From: Thiohalocapsa sp. PB-PSB1
GTDB lineage: Bacteria > Pseudomonadota > Gammaproteobacteria > Chromatiales > Chromatiaceae
Length of the DNA stretch: 64,000 nt
Assembly (NCBI GenBank): GCA_016745215.1
Contig: CP050890.1
Coordinates: 5,332,001 to 5,396,000, forward strand
Reading direction: 5' to 3'
Shown here piece by piece: positions 16,588-26,383 of this stretch. Both the position numbers and the translations under genes were made by a program. A model generated the notes under the pieces. That model saw only the letters and a list, made by a program, of their open reading frames with translations, made no database searches and was not told the DNA's origin. Position 1 is the stretch's first letter; each line of letters opens with the position of its first letter.

Positions 16588-19500
16588 ATGGACATCGACA
16601 TCGATCTCCATGATCCGCACCAGCTCGACTCGCTGACCGCGGCGGAACTCGATCGCCTGCCTTATGGTGCGACCCGCGTTGACAGCGATGGGGTGATCCT
16701 GTTTTACAGCCGCCGCGAAACGGAAATGAGCGAGCGCAAGTCCACTGCCGTGCTTGGACGCAACTTCTTCACCGACGTGGCGCCCTGCACCATGGTGCCG
16801 GAATTCTATGGACGCTTTCGTCGCGGAGTATTGACCGGCAACCTGGACACCAGGTTTGAATTTAGCTTCGACTGCGATATGCATCCGGTACAGGTGCGTA
16901 TCAGCATGCGCGCATCCGAGCGCGCCGGTGAATTCTGGATTATCATCGAACCCTTGCGCATATTGCCGCGGCGCGCCGACCGCAGGCCCGCGGAGCTGAT
17001 TGAAAACAAGTTCCCCAAGAATACCGATGCCGCTACCGATCTGTCCTCGGCATCGTTCGATTTCTCCCGCCGCGATCAGGAACCCATCGCCTTCTGCGAC
17101 GCCGTACAGCCATTCGGTTGTCTGTTGGTATTGCAGACAGACACACTCGAGGTATTGGCCTGCAGCGCAAACAGCGCTCAGTATCTCGGACGCGAGCCCG
17201 ATGCGGTGTTGGGCCGTTCAATTGTTGACCTGCTGCCCTCGTGCGCCGAGCAACTGATCGCCAGTCTGGGAGCCATCAACACGCAACCGCTTCGTTATGC
17301 CAGATTTTTTCGTCTCCCGGCGACTACGCCGCTGGTCGATCTGGATCTGCACATTCGACTGCATTTGTGGCGCGACCGGCTGTTGCTGGAAATGGAACCC
17401 GACTGTCCTCCGCAGGCCGAGCTGGCGATGGACACCAGACTGCTCGGCTTCGACTTCAACGCCCTGCAATCACGCCTGCAAAAACTCACCGACATACCGT
17501 CAATATGCCAAGAGGCGATAGATGCATTACGTTATCTAAGCGGTTTTCAGCGCGTGTTGGCCTATCGGCTGGAGCCGGACGACGCCGGACTGGTGATCGC
17601 CGAGAGTCTGGCCGACGGCACCTGGCCCAGGGTGCTTGGGCTGCGCTATCCGGCCACCGATATCCCACGTCAAGCTCATGCACTCTGCATCGAAACACCG
17701 CTGCGCTATGCACCGAGCCGCGATCACTCCGATGTGGCATTATTGACGCGCTCGGTCCTGCCTGGAGCGAATCTGGAATCGGATCTGAACCCGCAACCCG
17801 AGGCCATTGACATCGGCATCGCTCATCTGCGTGCGCAATCGCCGATCCACCGCGCCTATCTGGAGCGATTTAATGTAAACGGCTCGATGTCGTTGTCGAT
17901 TCTCAATGAAGGCCGACTGTGGGGGTTATTGATTTTCCATCACCGTGTTCCGCATCCAGTCACTCCAACCATGCGCCAGCGACTCATCGAGTTTGCCGGT
18001 TTTCTGTCGGCACGGCTGGCCTTGCTGGAAGAGCAGTCGAGTCGGCGTGCCCGCGATGCTGGCGTTACCGCGGTCAATCACATGGTCGGCTCAATCGACC
18101 TCAAGCAGCCCTTTCCGCTCGGCTTTCATGGCAAAGCATCACTCCTGCGCAAGTTGGTCAACGCTGACGCTGTACAGATCTTTCATCATGACAAACCTCT
18201 GTTCGCCGGTGGCACATTTGAGTTGTCCGGGAGCGAAATCAAAGCATTGCTTGGTTTTCTGCGCCTGCAATCCGGCCCCATTTGGAGCACGGACTGCTTA
18301 TCCGGTGAATTCGAGCCAGCGGCTGCCTATCCGCGACGCCTGGCCGGAGTCATGGCGGTGTTCGTCGGCGCGGACAACACAGATCTTTTGCTGTTTGGCC
18401 GCCGCCGCACCCGGTATCAGGTGCGCTGGGGAGCAGACCCGGTCCCGCTGCCATTTTTCCGGCCCGAAAACGAACGGTCCTGCGGCTGGCCCAGTCGCGA
18501 CTTTCAGGCCTGGAATGAGAAACGCACCCACCATGCCAAGCCCTGGTCCGACGTGGAAGTGGCCACCGGAATCGCGCTCCGTGCCTTGACCCAACAGGTG
18601 ATCGTCACCACAGCAGCCCACTTCGAAAACCTGGCCTTGCACGATAGCCTGACCGGCCTGCCCAATCGCGAGTATTTTCGCCAATTGCTTCTGGAAAGTG
18701 TGCAGGCCTGCGCTGGCGAGCAGCATAGCGGGGATCAGAACGGCAATCGGGGTGGCGACCAAAACGGCAGTCAGGACAACGGCGGTATGCAGGATCGGGA
18801 ACAGGAATCTTGCGATGGCCCGATCTTTGGCGTTGGCCTGCTGGACATCGATCATTTCAAGTCCATTAACGATACCCTTGGTCATGACATCGGCGATCGG
18901 CTATTGCAAATCGTCGCCGAACGGTTGGTTACGGCATTGCCGCCGGAGGCCACCGCGGCAAGACTCGGCGGTGACGAATTCGCATTATTGCTGCCACCCT
19001 GCTATGAAGACGTGCTCGATGGAATGCCGGAACAGATCATCACGGCACTGCGCGAACCGGTTATCATCGGTCATGATCGCTTTTCCGTTACCAGCTCCAT
19101 GGGCCTATCTCTTGGACATGCTCGCTCAGAGCCCAGCGAGTTGTTAAAACAGGCCGATCTGGCGCTGTACCAAGCCAAGGAAGCCGGACGCAACTGCGTG
19201 CGCGGTTTCGATTCCAGCCTGCAACAGCGCGCGCGCATCGAACTGGAGACCAACTGGGAGTTGCTCGCAGGAGATACACAGAGCTGTGTGGAACTCTGGT
19301 TGCAACCGCAAGTACCGATCCGCGCGTCTTCGGGGGCAAGGCGCTTTGAAGTCTTGACGCGCTGGCGCACTGCCGATGGCCGCCTGATCATGCCCACCGA
19401 CTACATCGCGGCAGCCGAGCGCAACGGTATGATCCGAGCGGTCACCGCGTCGGTGCTCCGCCAGGCCATCCTGCTGTTGCGCGAACAACTGCTTGCGGAC

Positions 19501-20022
19501 AACAAAGGCGTTGAAATCGTTCTGGCGGTCAATGTCAGTGCCGCCGATTTGGACGATATCTGCTTTGCAAGGCGCTTGCTCGAAGATTTGCATGCTGCCG
19601 ATGTACCGCCGGATAGCTTGGAGCTGGAAATCACCGAATCCATGCTGCTGCAGGTGACCCCGGCGTTGAAGAACTCCCTGGGCCTCATCTCGCGCGGCGG
19701 CGTCAGTCTCTCGCTGGACGATTTCGGCAGCGGCTTCAGCTCGATGGCTTATTTGCGCGAATTGCCGATTTCGTGCGTGAAGATCGACCGCAATTTCATC
19801 GGCGGTATCGCTGAGGTCCATGATCGCCGTTTGGTCGGAGGCATCATCGCGTTGGCCCATTCCCTTGATAAACAGGTGGTCGCCGAGGGTATCGAGCGCA
19901 TCGATCAGTTAGGATTGCTGCGCGAGTTCGGATGCGACTGGGGGCAGGGGTATTTGTGGTCCAAGCCGCTGTTGCCGGAACAAGCGCTGGCGCTGGATCT
20001 AAGCCGCGCTTGCCAAAATTAG
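16588..20022 (+). CDS. ppd: PYP-bacteriophytochrome-GGDEF-EAL photoreceptor (Ppd-like)
   Basis: A 1144-residue multidomain light sensor. Residues 1-125 are a full photoactive yellow protein domain with Tyr40, Glu44, Arg50 and Cys67 (NFFTDVAPC), matching Y42/E46/R52/C69 of Halorhodospira PYP. A phytochrome module follows: PAS (EPIAFCDAVQPFG), GAF (GLRYPATDIP, SPIHRAYL) and PHY. Then a GGDEF domain with intact RLGGDEF and no RxxD inhibitory site. Last is an EAL domain reading EVLTR, DDFGSGFSS and VAEGIE. The usual bilin-binding Cys, two residues before EPI-type contexts (CxxEPI), is replaced (RDQEPI). The start at 16588 gives a PYP N-terminus of normal length; an in-frame ATG at 16525 overlaps the preceding gene. 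It probably couples light to cyclic-di-GMP turnover. Confidence 0.85.
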   Translation: MDIDIDLHDPHQLDSLTAAELDRLPYGATRVDSDGVILFYSRRETEMSERKSTAVLGRNFFTDVAPCTMVPEFYGRFRRGVLTGNLDTRFEFSFDCDMHPVQVRISMRASERAGEFWIIIEPLRILPRRADRRPAELIENKFPKNTDAATDLSSASFDFSRRDQEPIAFCDAVQPFGCLLVLQTDTLEVLACSANSAQYLGREPDAVLGRSIVDLLPSCAEQLIASLGAINTQPLRYARFFRLPATTPLVDLDLHIRLHLWRDRLLLEMEPDCPPQAELAMDTRLLGFDFNALQSRLQKLTDIPSICQEAIDALRYLSGFQRVLAYRLEPDDAGLVIAESLADGTWPRVLGLRYPATDIPRQAHALCIETPLRYAPSRDHSDVALLTRSVLPGANLESDLNPQPEAIDIGIAHLRAQSPIHRAYLERFNVNGSMSLSILNEGRLWGLLIFHHRVPHPVTPTMRQRLIEFAGFLSARLALLEEQSSRRARDAGVTAVNHMVGSIDLKQPFPLGFHGKASLLRKLVNADAVQIFHHDKPLFAGGTFELSGSEIKALLGFLRLQSGPIWSTDCLSGEFEPAAAYPRRLAGVMAVFVGADNTDLLLFGRRRTRYQVRWGADPVPLPFFRPENERSCGWPSRDFQAWNEKRTHHAKPWSDVEVATGIALRALTQQVIVTTAAHFENLALHDSLTGLPNREYFRQLLLESVQACAGEQHSGDQNGNRGGDQNGSQDNGGMQDREQESCDGPIFGVGLLDIDHFKSINDTLGHDIGDRLLQIVAERLVTALPPEATAARLGGDEFALLLPPCYEDVLDGMPEQIITALREPVIIGHDRFSVTSSMGLSLGHARSEPSELLKQADLALYQAKEAGRNCVRGFDSSLQQRARIELETNWELLAGDTQSCVELWLQPQVPIRASSGARRFEVLTRWRTADGRLIMPTDYIAAAERNGMIRAVTASVLRQAILLLREQLLADNKGVEIVLAVNVSAADLDDICFARRLLEDLHAADVPPDSLELEITESMLLQVTPALKNSLGLISRGGVSLSLDDFGSGFSSMAYLRELPISCVKIDRNFIGGIAEVHDRRLVGGIIALAHSLDKQVVAEGIERIDQLGLLREFGCDWGQGYLWSKPLLPEQALALDLSRACQN

Positions 20023-20132
20023 GCGATTTCTGCCAGCTTGCATCCCATCCGACCGTTACTCAGGAGGCTGTTCGACTTGGGCGATTGTCGGAGAGATCTG
20101 CGGCCGGCCGCGGCGACCCCTGCATGGCCCTA

Positions 20133-20640
20133 TCGAAGAACAACGGATGTCCCGTCTCACCAACAGATCGCCGGGCTGAGTGCGATACATCGCGCCGGCG
20201 TGCAAACCGTCATGCACATCCCGCAGCGGTACCCTAAGCAGGGCGAGCAGCCTGAGTGTGTATAAAAGGCTGTAGATATGATGACAGGGCAAGGCGCGCA
20301 ATATGCGGCGGCGATCGTGCAACAAATCGGCCCAGACCGCGGCCTCCTGCACCAAGCTCACCATGCTGTGGCGGCCGATGTTCGGCTGACCCGTAGAACC
20401 GGAGATCTGAAAGCAGATGCTCTCATCGCCGCGTTGCCGTCCCTCTCATATTGCATCGGCCCAGCAGCGCACGGAGCGATCCTGCAACAGCCGGTCGTCC
20501 AGACCTAGCTCGTGCAATTCGAATTGCACGCACATGGCGGTGGCTAAGGCGATGATTCCAGCGAGTCCGCTTGCGCCAGAATGCGCTGCACGTCCTTGCT
20601 GCCGGTGTCCAGAATCGAACTCTGCCGGTCATCGCCTTCG
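20133..20640 (-). pseudogene. decayed acyl-AMP ligase (AMP-dependent synthetase family)
   Basis: Reading the reverse strand gives FQISGSTGQPNIGRHSMVSL (the SGSTGxP nucleotide loop), then EAAVWADLLHDRRRILRALP and HHIYSLLYTLRLLALLRVPL. This is the order seen in small AMP-ligases of aryl-polyene/xanthomonadin or fatty-acyl pathways. The frame is broken upstream, where fragments such as GDDRQSSILDTGSK appear, and downstream near 20130. Only a decayed segment of about 170 codons remains. Confidence 0.4.
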
Positions 20641-20813
20641 AACTGGAGGCAAGTCGGCTCCGGTTGACGATCTAAGGTCGCAGACAGATATGTCCTGCCG
20701 CGATCAGATCCTGGAGCAGATCCTCAACCGAGCCTCGTTGCCACCAGGGTGAAAGCATGCGCACGTGATCGTATTAAGAAAGGATTAGAGATCCTTATTG
20801 AAATACCGACGGA

Positions 20814-21311
20814 TCACTCGCCATCGCCTTCGATGACCTTGCGCAACTCGGCCTCTTCGACCTTTGTCAGCGAGGTTTGCAGCACCTTACCCTTCCCTTG
20901 AAAGCTGTGTAATGCATCCAGTACCTTGTCATTAGTGGCCTTGCGTACCAAGACGAAGACAGCCGAGCAGCCAGGCTTGAAGTGGCTCGCCAATTCCTTC
21001 ATGAATTGGTCGTTAACGCCAATGTCGGTGAGCTTGCCGGACAGGGCGCCAGCACCGGCGCCGACCGCGGCACCGAGCAGGGGATTCAGAAACAGCATGC
21101 CGATCAGCATACCCCAGAATCCACCGCCGATGGCGCCCATGGAGGTCAAGCTCACGGCCTGATGTAATTTCACCTTGCCCGCGGCATCCTTGGTGACAAC
21201 CACGACGTCTTCCATATCGATCAGATACTCTTTTTGCAATTTGACGAGCTCTGCTCGCATCTCGAACGCAAGTTGCTCTTCTGGAAAGGAAATGACAACC
21301 AGGTTACTCAT
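20814..21311 (-). CDS. DUF1269 family protein
   Basis: A 165-residue protein (MSNLVVISFPEEQLAFEMRA). The central hydrophobic glycine-rich hairpin SMGAIGGGFWGMLIGMLFLN is followed by GAAVGAGAGALSGKLTDIGV. The C-terminal half is alpha/beta, with ELASHFKPGCSAVFVLVR. This is the DUF1269 pattern; members are membrane-associated proteins of unknown function. It stands alone on the reverse strand with its own upstream region (21312-21400). Confidence 0.85.
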   Translation of the reverse strand: MSNLVVISFPEEQLAFEMRAELVKLQKEYLIDMEDVVVVTKDAAGKVKLHQAVSLTSMGAIGGGFWGMLIGMLFLNPLLGAAVGAGAGALSGKLTDIGVNDQFMKELASHFKPGCSAVFVLVRKATNDKVLDALHSFQGKGKVLQTSLTKVEEAELRKVIEGDGE

Positions 21312-21524
21312 AACTGAATTCTCTTGAGTTAAGTGCTGAAGGGAAGGGATCGAGTGGTGTAGAGATGGATCAACAGCAAATAGCGCATGTTATCGAACCA
21401 TCCAACATGTGAAACAAGGAAAAATGAACAACTCACAGGAGAACGGTGGGTCTTTTTCGTGCATTTCGCGCTTGTTGCAACTGTTTCTGTCTACCCTGAC
21501 GTTCGGATTTTTTCTCAACCAGTG

Positions 21525-21713
21525 CTAGGTGCTGGAATCAGCCGTTTCAATCGCAGCCCGGAGCGCCTGTAAGATCAATTTCGCAGCCTCCTGCTCGTCA
21601 AGTTCCGGCACCTCCCAGCTCATGATGCGGCAGTATTTCTTCAACAGGTGCTGTACATCATGTTCCAACTCTCGGCGATAGCGATCGATCTCTACCTGCT
21701 CCAGTTCTGCCAT
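21525..21713 (-). CDS. small charged hypothetical protein
   Basis: A 62-residue, Glu-rich, mostly helical protein (MAELEQVEIDRYRRELEHDV). A plausible Shine-Dalgarno AAGAGG lies about 8 nt before the ATG at 21713. No family is recognised. The reading is supported by the ribosome-binding site and by the protein-like composition; no paralogue is in the window. Confidence 0.5.
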   Translation of the reverse strand: MAELEQVEIDRYRRELEHDVQHLLKKYCRIMSWEVPELDEQEAAKLILQALRAAIETADSST

Positions 21714-21922
21714 ATCCAGGCCTCTTAGGTTATTGCATTATTGTAGACGCGCGGAAAACTGCCGATACCACCGTGCGTGCTGGCCGTACATCAGGTTGGG
21801 TACCCTGTTAGCTGTGCACCCTGCTGATCGTATACTGGCCGATGATATCTTGCGTTCCGCTCGCTTGCATCAAATTAGTACTTTCGAAGCATCATGGCAA
21901 CCGGTCAAGCCGACGACCACTT

Positions 21923-22220
21923 GGGCGATTGTCGCAGAGAAACCCACTAACCAGCGCCGGATTCTCGTTCCCCTTCGCGAAGCGGCAACCGGCCCACAGT
22001 CGCCCTATGGGTGGATTGCCGCAACAAAGAGGCCGGATAAGAAGATCGAGCTAGTGCTCTGCTGCGGAAGTCGCGAGACCGTTTGCAGTCGTTGTCGTCG
22101 TAATCCTGGTCGTCATCGATAACCCACGATGAGTGATTATAGCAGCGACAAATAGCAGCAATGGTAGCGGAACATCCGCACCGCTGTACTAAATGGTCTG
22201 TTTCTCGACAGCAATCGCCT
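21923..22220. repeat. dispersed palindromic repeat, family A, copy 3 (inverted, interrupted)
   Basis: In the opposite orientation to copies 1 and 2. Matching blocks are GGCGATTGTCGCAGAGAAAC, CAGCGCCGGATTCTCGTTC and CCCTATGGGTGGATTGCCGC on one side, and TGGTCTGTTTCTCGACAGC with AATCGCCT on the other. The roughly 140 bp between 22051 and 22191 are foreign. Without them the element is about the same 155-160 bp as the other copies. Confidence 0.6.
22051..22191. mobile_element. MITE family B, copy 1, nested in repeat A
   Basis: Imperfect terminal inverted repeats (CTAGTGC.CTGCTGCGGA on the left; reverse complement TAGTACAGCGGTGCGGA on the right). The interior contains GTCGTTGTCGTCGTAATC and a complementary stretch. 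The same design is found at 31264-31426, where it interrupts a gene. It splits repeat A copy 3. Confidence 0.55.
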
Positions 22221-22358
22221 CGAGGTGGATGAAAGTTAATTCAGCCGCAATACAGATGTAACGACCCGATCATCATCCTACTTAGCCAGATTATGTGCAC
22301 TATGGCCTCATGGTTAAACGACAATAGGCTAAGTCAGATTTACAGGAACCTCATCACG

Positions 22359-23927
22359 ATGACGCAAACAACGCACCACCCCATCCCAAACCAAACCGAT
22401 CAACTCGAAACGACACCACAGACGACGTTGATCCAAGCTCCGCGGCAGCAGAGATTTCGGCGCGCAATCCTAGCCGGCTCCGTCGGCTTCGCATTAGCCC
22501 TAGGCACTGCCTTGACCAGCATTAATAACGCTAATGCAGCCAAACCAGCAGATAGCGAAACCTCACCGATTGCGATGCAACAGCAGCCGGTCGGCCCACC
22601 CGGCTTTGCCGATGTAGTGGAGCAGGTGACTCCGGCTGTCGTCAACGTCACCGTGGAACAGAAATCGTTCCAGCCGATGAACATGCCGAACAACATCCTG
22701 CCCGAGGGCTCCCCAATGTGGGAATTCTTCAAGCAGTTCGAGGGATTTTCTGACCGCATGCCTAGAGAGCGCGAAGGCCAGGGCTCCGGCTTTTTCATCA
22801 GTGCTGACGGCTATATCGTAACCAATAACCACGTTGTGGATGGTGCCGAGCGTATCGAAGTCACTCTGACCGATGGCTCTAGCATGGAAGCCAAAATCAT
22901 CGGCCGCGATCCGAAGACCGATTTAGCCCTGATCAAGGTCGACGCGGACCGTCCTCAAGCCTATGTCGAACTGGCCGACAGCAGCGAGGCACGGGTTGGC
23001 GATTGGGTACTCGCGGTCGGCAACCCATTCGGTCTCGGCGGATCGGTGAATGCAGGGATCATTTCGGCACGCGGCCGCGACATCCAATCCGGGCCCTATG
23101 ACGATTACTTACAGATCGATGCCCCCATTAACCGTGGAAACTCCGGCGGTCCGCTGTTCGATAATCGTGGTCGCGTGATCGGTGTCAACACCGCCATCTT
23201 CTCCCCCAGCGGCGGCAATATCGGCATCGGTTTTGCGATTCCCGCGGAAACCGTCGCCGACATCGTCGATCAACTACGCACCAGCGGTCGCGTGGAGCGT
23301 GGCTGGCTCGGAGTACAGATTCAGCCTGTCACCGAGGCGGTAGCGGGCAGCCTAGGGCTTGACGAAGCGCGCGGCGTGCTCGTGGCCGACGTGCTGGTAG
23401 ATAGCCCGGCCGAGGCCGCCGGCGTGCGCAGCGGCGATGTGATCATCCGCGCCGCGGACCAAAACATGGAAGAATATCGCGATCTGACCAAACTCATTGC
23501 CAGCATAGAAGCCGGCACAGTGATCAAATTGGAAGTGATTCGCGGCGGCAAGGTGCGCACCATCGATGTCACGATTGGTCGCATGCCCGGCGAAGACCTG
23601 GCCCAGAAAACACCTGAAGCGGCTGACGACGACCAACCTCGGATCGGCATGTTACTGGCGCCGCTGACCCCCGAGTTGCGCGCAGAACATGGCTTTGCCG
23701 CCGACGCCGACGGGGTTCTGGTCGCGAAAGTCGAACCTGGCAGCCCAGCCGCGCTGGCCGGTATCGAAGCGGGCAGCCTGATCTCCATGGTTGGACAGGT
23801 GCAGGTGTCATCCCCTGACGAGGTGGCCGACGCCGTGCGCGACGCCGCTGATAAAGAACGCCCATCGGTGCTGTTGCGGGTGGAGAAAGACGGTGAGCAT
23901 CGCTTCATCGCCGTGCCGTTCGCTTGA
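22359..23927 (+). CDS. degP: Do-family periplasmic serine protease (DegP/MucD-like)
   Basis: A 522-residue HtrA protein. The N-terminus has a basic stretch and hydrophobic segment (AILAGSVGFALALGTALTS), giving export to the periplasm. The trypsin-like domain carries the triad His (TNNHVVDGAE), Asp (KTDLALIKVD) and Ser (GNSGGPLFD). Two PDZ domains follow (RGWLGVQIQPV and GMLLAPLTPEL). The ATG at 22359 has AGGAAC upstream and is preferred to 22293. It is 155 bp upstream of a two-component system in the same direction, suggesting an envelope-stress unit. Confidence 0.9.
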   Translation: MTQTTHHPIPNQTDQLETTPQTTLIQAPRQQRFRRAILAGSVGFALALGTALTSINNANAAKPADSETSPIAMQQQPVGPPGFADVVEQVTPAVVNVTVEQKSFQPMNMPNNILPEGSPMWEFFKQFEGFSDRMPREREGQGSGFFISADGYIVTNNHVVDGAERIEVTLTDGSSMEAKIIGRDPKTDLALIKVDADRPQAYVELADSSEARVGDWVLAVGNPFGLGGSVNAGIISARGRDIQSGPYDDYLQIDAPINRGNSGGPLFDNRGRVIGVNTAIFSPSGGNIGIGFAIPAETVADIVDQLRTSGRVERGWLGVQIQPVTEAVAGSLGLDEARGVLVADVLVDSPAEAAGVRSGDVIIRAADQNMEEYRDLTKLIASIEAGTVIKLEVIRGGKVRTIDVTIGRMPGEDLAQKTPEAADDDQPRIGMLLAPLTPELRAEHGFAADADGVLVAKVEPGSPAALAGIEAGSLISMVGQVQVSSPDEVADAVRDAADKERPSVLLRVEKDGEHRFIAVPFA

Positions 23928-24081
23928 TCCAGGGCCAAATCCGGAGCTGGAGCTGGGATCTGCCTCGGAAGCCAATGCCGCGGCAGCAACCCAGACCAGC
24001 GTCGACCCTTGGCCCCCGTCAAAGACGCCAGACCGACATCTCCGGCCGACATTCGCCCCAGCGCAACCCACAGCAACGCCG

Positions 24082-24759
24082 ATGAAGGTTCTCATTATCG
24101 AAGACGACGCCCAACTGGCGGCCTATCTCACCAAGGCGTTCAGCGAAGTCGGCGCCGTCGCGGAGCATATCGCCGATGGCCGCGAAGGGCTACTACAGGC
24201 GGCTGGCAACGATTTTGACGTACTGGTGATCGACCGCATGCTGCCATCTCTGGATGGCCTCGGCATCGTGCGCACCTTGCGCGCATCCGGCGACAAAACA
24301 CCGGTACTGATCTTGAGCGCGCTGGGCGAGGTCGACGACCGGGTCGATGGCCTGAGAGCCGGCGGAGACGACTACCTGGTCAAACCGTTCGCCTTCTCCG
24401 AACTGCACGCCCGTGTCGAGGCGCTTCTGCGCCGAGCCACGCCGGGCGATCAACCGGAGACCCAGCTTGAAGTAGCCGACCTAGAGATGAACCTGCTCAC
24501 GCGCGAGGTCGCCCGCGCCGGTCAGCGCATCGCATTACAGCCACGCGAGTTCCGACTATTGGAATATCTGATGCGGCATGCGGGGCAGGTAGTGACCCGA
24601 ACCATGCTATTGGAACAGGTTTGGGACTACAACTTCGATCCGCAGACCAACGTCATCGACGTACACATCAGCAGACTCAGAGGAAAGATCGACAAGGACT
24701 TCGATCCACCGCTGCTCCAGACAGTGCGCGGTGCAGGCTACGTTCTGCGTCCAAAATAG
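24082..24759 (+). CDS. OmpR/PhoB-family response regulator
   Basis: A 225-residue regulator. The receiver domain has EDD (residues 7-9), phospho-acceptor Asp in VLVIDRMLP, Thr/Ser in LILSALGE and Lys in YLVKPF. The winged-helix DNA-binding domain ends DVHISRLRGKIDKDF and VRGAGYVLRP. The start at 24082 (MKVLIIEDDA) is the family's normal one. The partner kinase follows 111 bp downstream. Confidence 0.95.
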   Translation: MKVLIIEDDAQLAAYLTKAFSEVGAVAEHIADGREGLLQAAGNDFDVLVIDRMLPSLDGLGIVRTLRASGDKTPVLILSALGEVDDRVDGLRAGGDDYLVKPFAFSELHARVEALLRRATPGDQPETQLEVADLEMNLLTREVARAGQRIALQPREFRLLEYLMRHAGQVVTRTMLLEQVWDYNFDPQTNVIDVHISRLRGKIDKDFDPPLLQTVRGAGYVLRPK

Positions 24760-24870
24760 GAAACTGCGCAACCATCTGTCCAGATCCAGAGCACATCCTT
24801 TGCTCCTCGGCGCGGCAGGCTGCACAGGATGCTTTACTACCTGCACGATCTCTAGGCGAAAGATCACAGC

Positions 24871-26364
24871 ATGACTCCAGCCGCGGCCATTGGAAAACGC
24901 CTGTTCGCTCGGTTTCGCATCGTTCTGTCCAGTTTTACTTTCCGGCTGGCATCTCTTTATGTACTACTGCTCGGGGTGTCCGTAGCCATCCTGCTGGGCT
25001 ATCTCTACTGGTCTACAGCCGGCTTCATGGCGCGTCAGGTCGACGCCACCATCGGCGCCGAGATCCAGGGGCTGGCCGAGCAGTACCGTCGTCGCGGGCT
25101 GACCGGGCTCTCCACCATCATCGCCGAGCGGGCTGCCCGCGATCCAGCGGGCGACAGCATTTACCTGCTGGCAAACAAGGACTACCTTCCCCTGGTGGGA
25201 AACCTGGACGCCTGGCCCGACGCACAGCCGGACAGCGACGGCTGGGTCGAGTTCCGGCTATGGCAACCGCTGTCCGCCGACCGCGCCGGCCCACCGCCCG
25301 AGCACATCGCCCGCGGCAAGGTCTTCCGACTGCGCGCCGGACTGCGTTTGCTGGTGGGACGCAACGTACGCGAACTGGCCGCCACCAGCGAATTGATCCA
25401 AGACGCCCTCGGCTGGGGACTCGCGATCACCGCCGCACTGGCTTTATTCGGCGGCTGGTTGATGAGCGCCGGCGTGGTGCGGCGAATCGAGGCAATCAAC
25501 GAAGTCGGCCGCGAGATCATGGATGGCGACCTATCGCGCCGAGTGCCCAGCGACGGCAGCGGCGACGAGTTCGACCAGCTCGCGGTCAACCTGAACCGGA
25601 TGCTGGCACGCATCGAGGCCTTGATGGCCAGCGTACGTCAGGTCAGCGACAACATCGCCCACGACTTGCGAACACCGCTGAGCCGCCTACACACCAAACT
25701 GAGCCAGCTGCGCGACACCGACCTGCCTGCGGAATCCGCCGCCAATGTCGATGACGCCATCAACGACGCGGAAGAACTCCTCAGCGCCTTCAACGCCCTG
25801 CTGCGCATTGCCCGAGTCGAATCCGGCAGCCGCCGCGCCGCCTTCGCGGATGTGAATCTGGTGCCGCTGTTACAGGACGTCGCCGAACTCTACGAACCCC
25901 TGTGCGCCGACAAACATCAGATCTTGGATGTGCGCCCGGCAATGCCGGCGGCGGTCGATGCAGAATCCGCACAACAGGATCTTCGGGTTCACGGGGATCG
26001 CGATCTGCTCTTTCAGGCATTAGCCAATCTGCTCGACAACGCCATCAAATACACCCCCGAAGGTGGCCGTATTCTCCTGCAGGCGGCAGCCACCGAAGAG
26101 GCGCTGGAAATCACCCTCAGCGATACCGGACCGGGCATACCAGCGGAACTACGGCGCAAGGTGCTGCAACGCTTCTACCGAATTGACGCAAGCCGCTCCG
26201 CACCAGGTCATGGCCTCGGCCTGAGCCTAGTACAGGCGATCGCCCAATTGCACGGTGCAGCGCTCAGGCTGGAAGATGGCAACCCCGGCTTGCGCGTGGT
26301 GCTGAGACTCGAACGCATTGGCGAAGTACAACCAACCGTTGCCAAGGAACCAAAAACCAGATAG
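24871..26364 (+). CDS. membrane sensor histidine kinase
   Basis: A 497-residue kinase. TM1 (YVLLLGVSVAILLGYLYW), a periplasmic region of about 120 residues, TM2 (LGWGLAITAALALFGGWLM), a HAMP segment, the H-box HDLRTPLSRLH, then N (LLDNAIKYTPEGG), G1 (DTGPGIP) and G2 (GHGLGLSLV) boxes. It pairs with the upstream OmpR-type regulator. The linked protease suggests envelope stress as a stimulus, which is an inference. Confidence 0.95.
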   Translation: MTPAAAIGKRLFARFRIVLSSFTFRLASLYVLLLGVSVAILLGYLYWSTAGFMARQVDATIGAEIQGLAEQYRRRGLTGLSTIIAERAARDPAGDSIYLLANKDYLPLVGNLDAWPDAQPDSDGWVEFRLWQPLSADRAGPPPEHIARGKVFRLRAGLRLLVGRNVRELAATSELIQDALGWGLAITAALALFGGWLMSAGVVRRIEAINEVGREIMDGDLSRRVPSDGSGDEFDQLAVNLNRMLARIEALMASVRQVSDNIAHDLRTPLSRLHTKLSQLRDTDLPAESAANVDDAINDAEELLSAFNALLRIARVESGSRRAAFADVNLVPLLQDVAELYEPLCADKHQILDVRPAMPAAVDAESAQQDLRVHGDRDLLFQALANLLDNAIKYTPEGGRILLQAAATEEALEITLSDTGPGIPAELRRKVLQRFYRIDASRSAPGHGLGLSLVQAIAQLHGAALRLEDGNPGLRVVLRLERIGEVQPTVAKEPKTR

Positions 26365-26383
26365 CCTGTCCATCTATTTACCT

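Noticed and set aside
20038..20265. Short forward frames downstream of the photoreceptor gene
   Set aside because: The reverse strand has the AMP-ligase remnant here; the forward frames show no features of their own.
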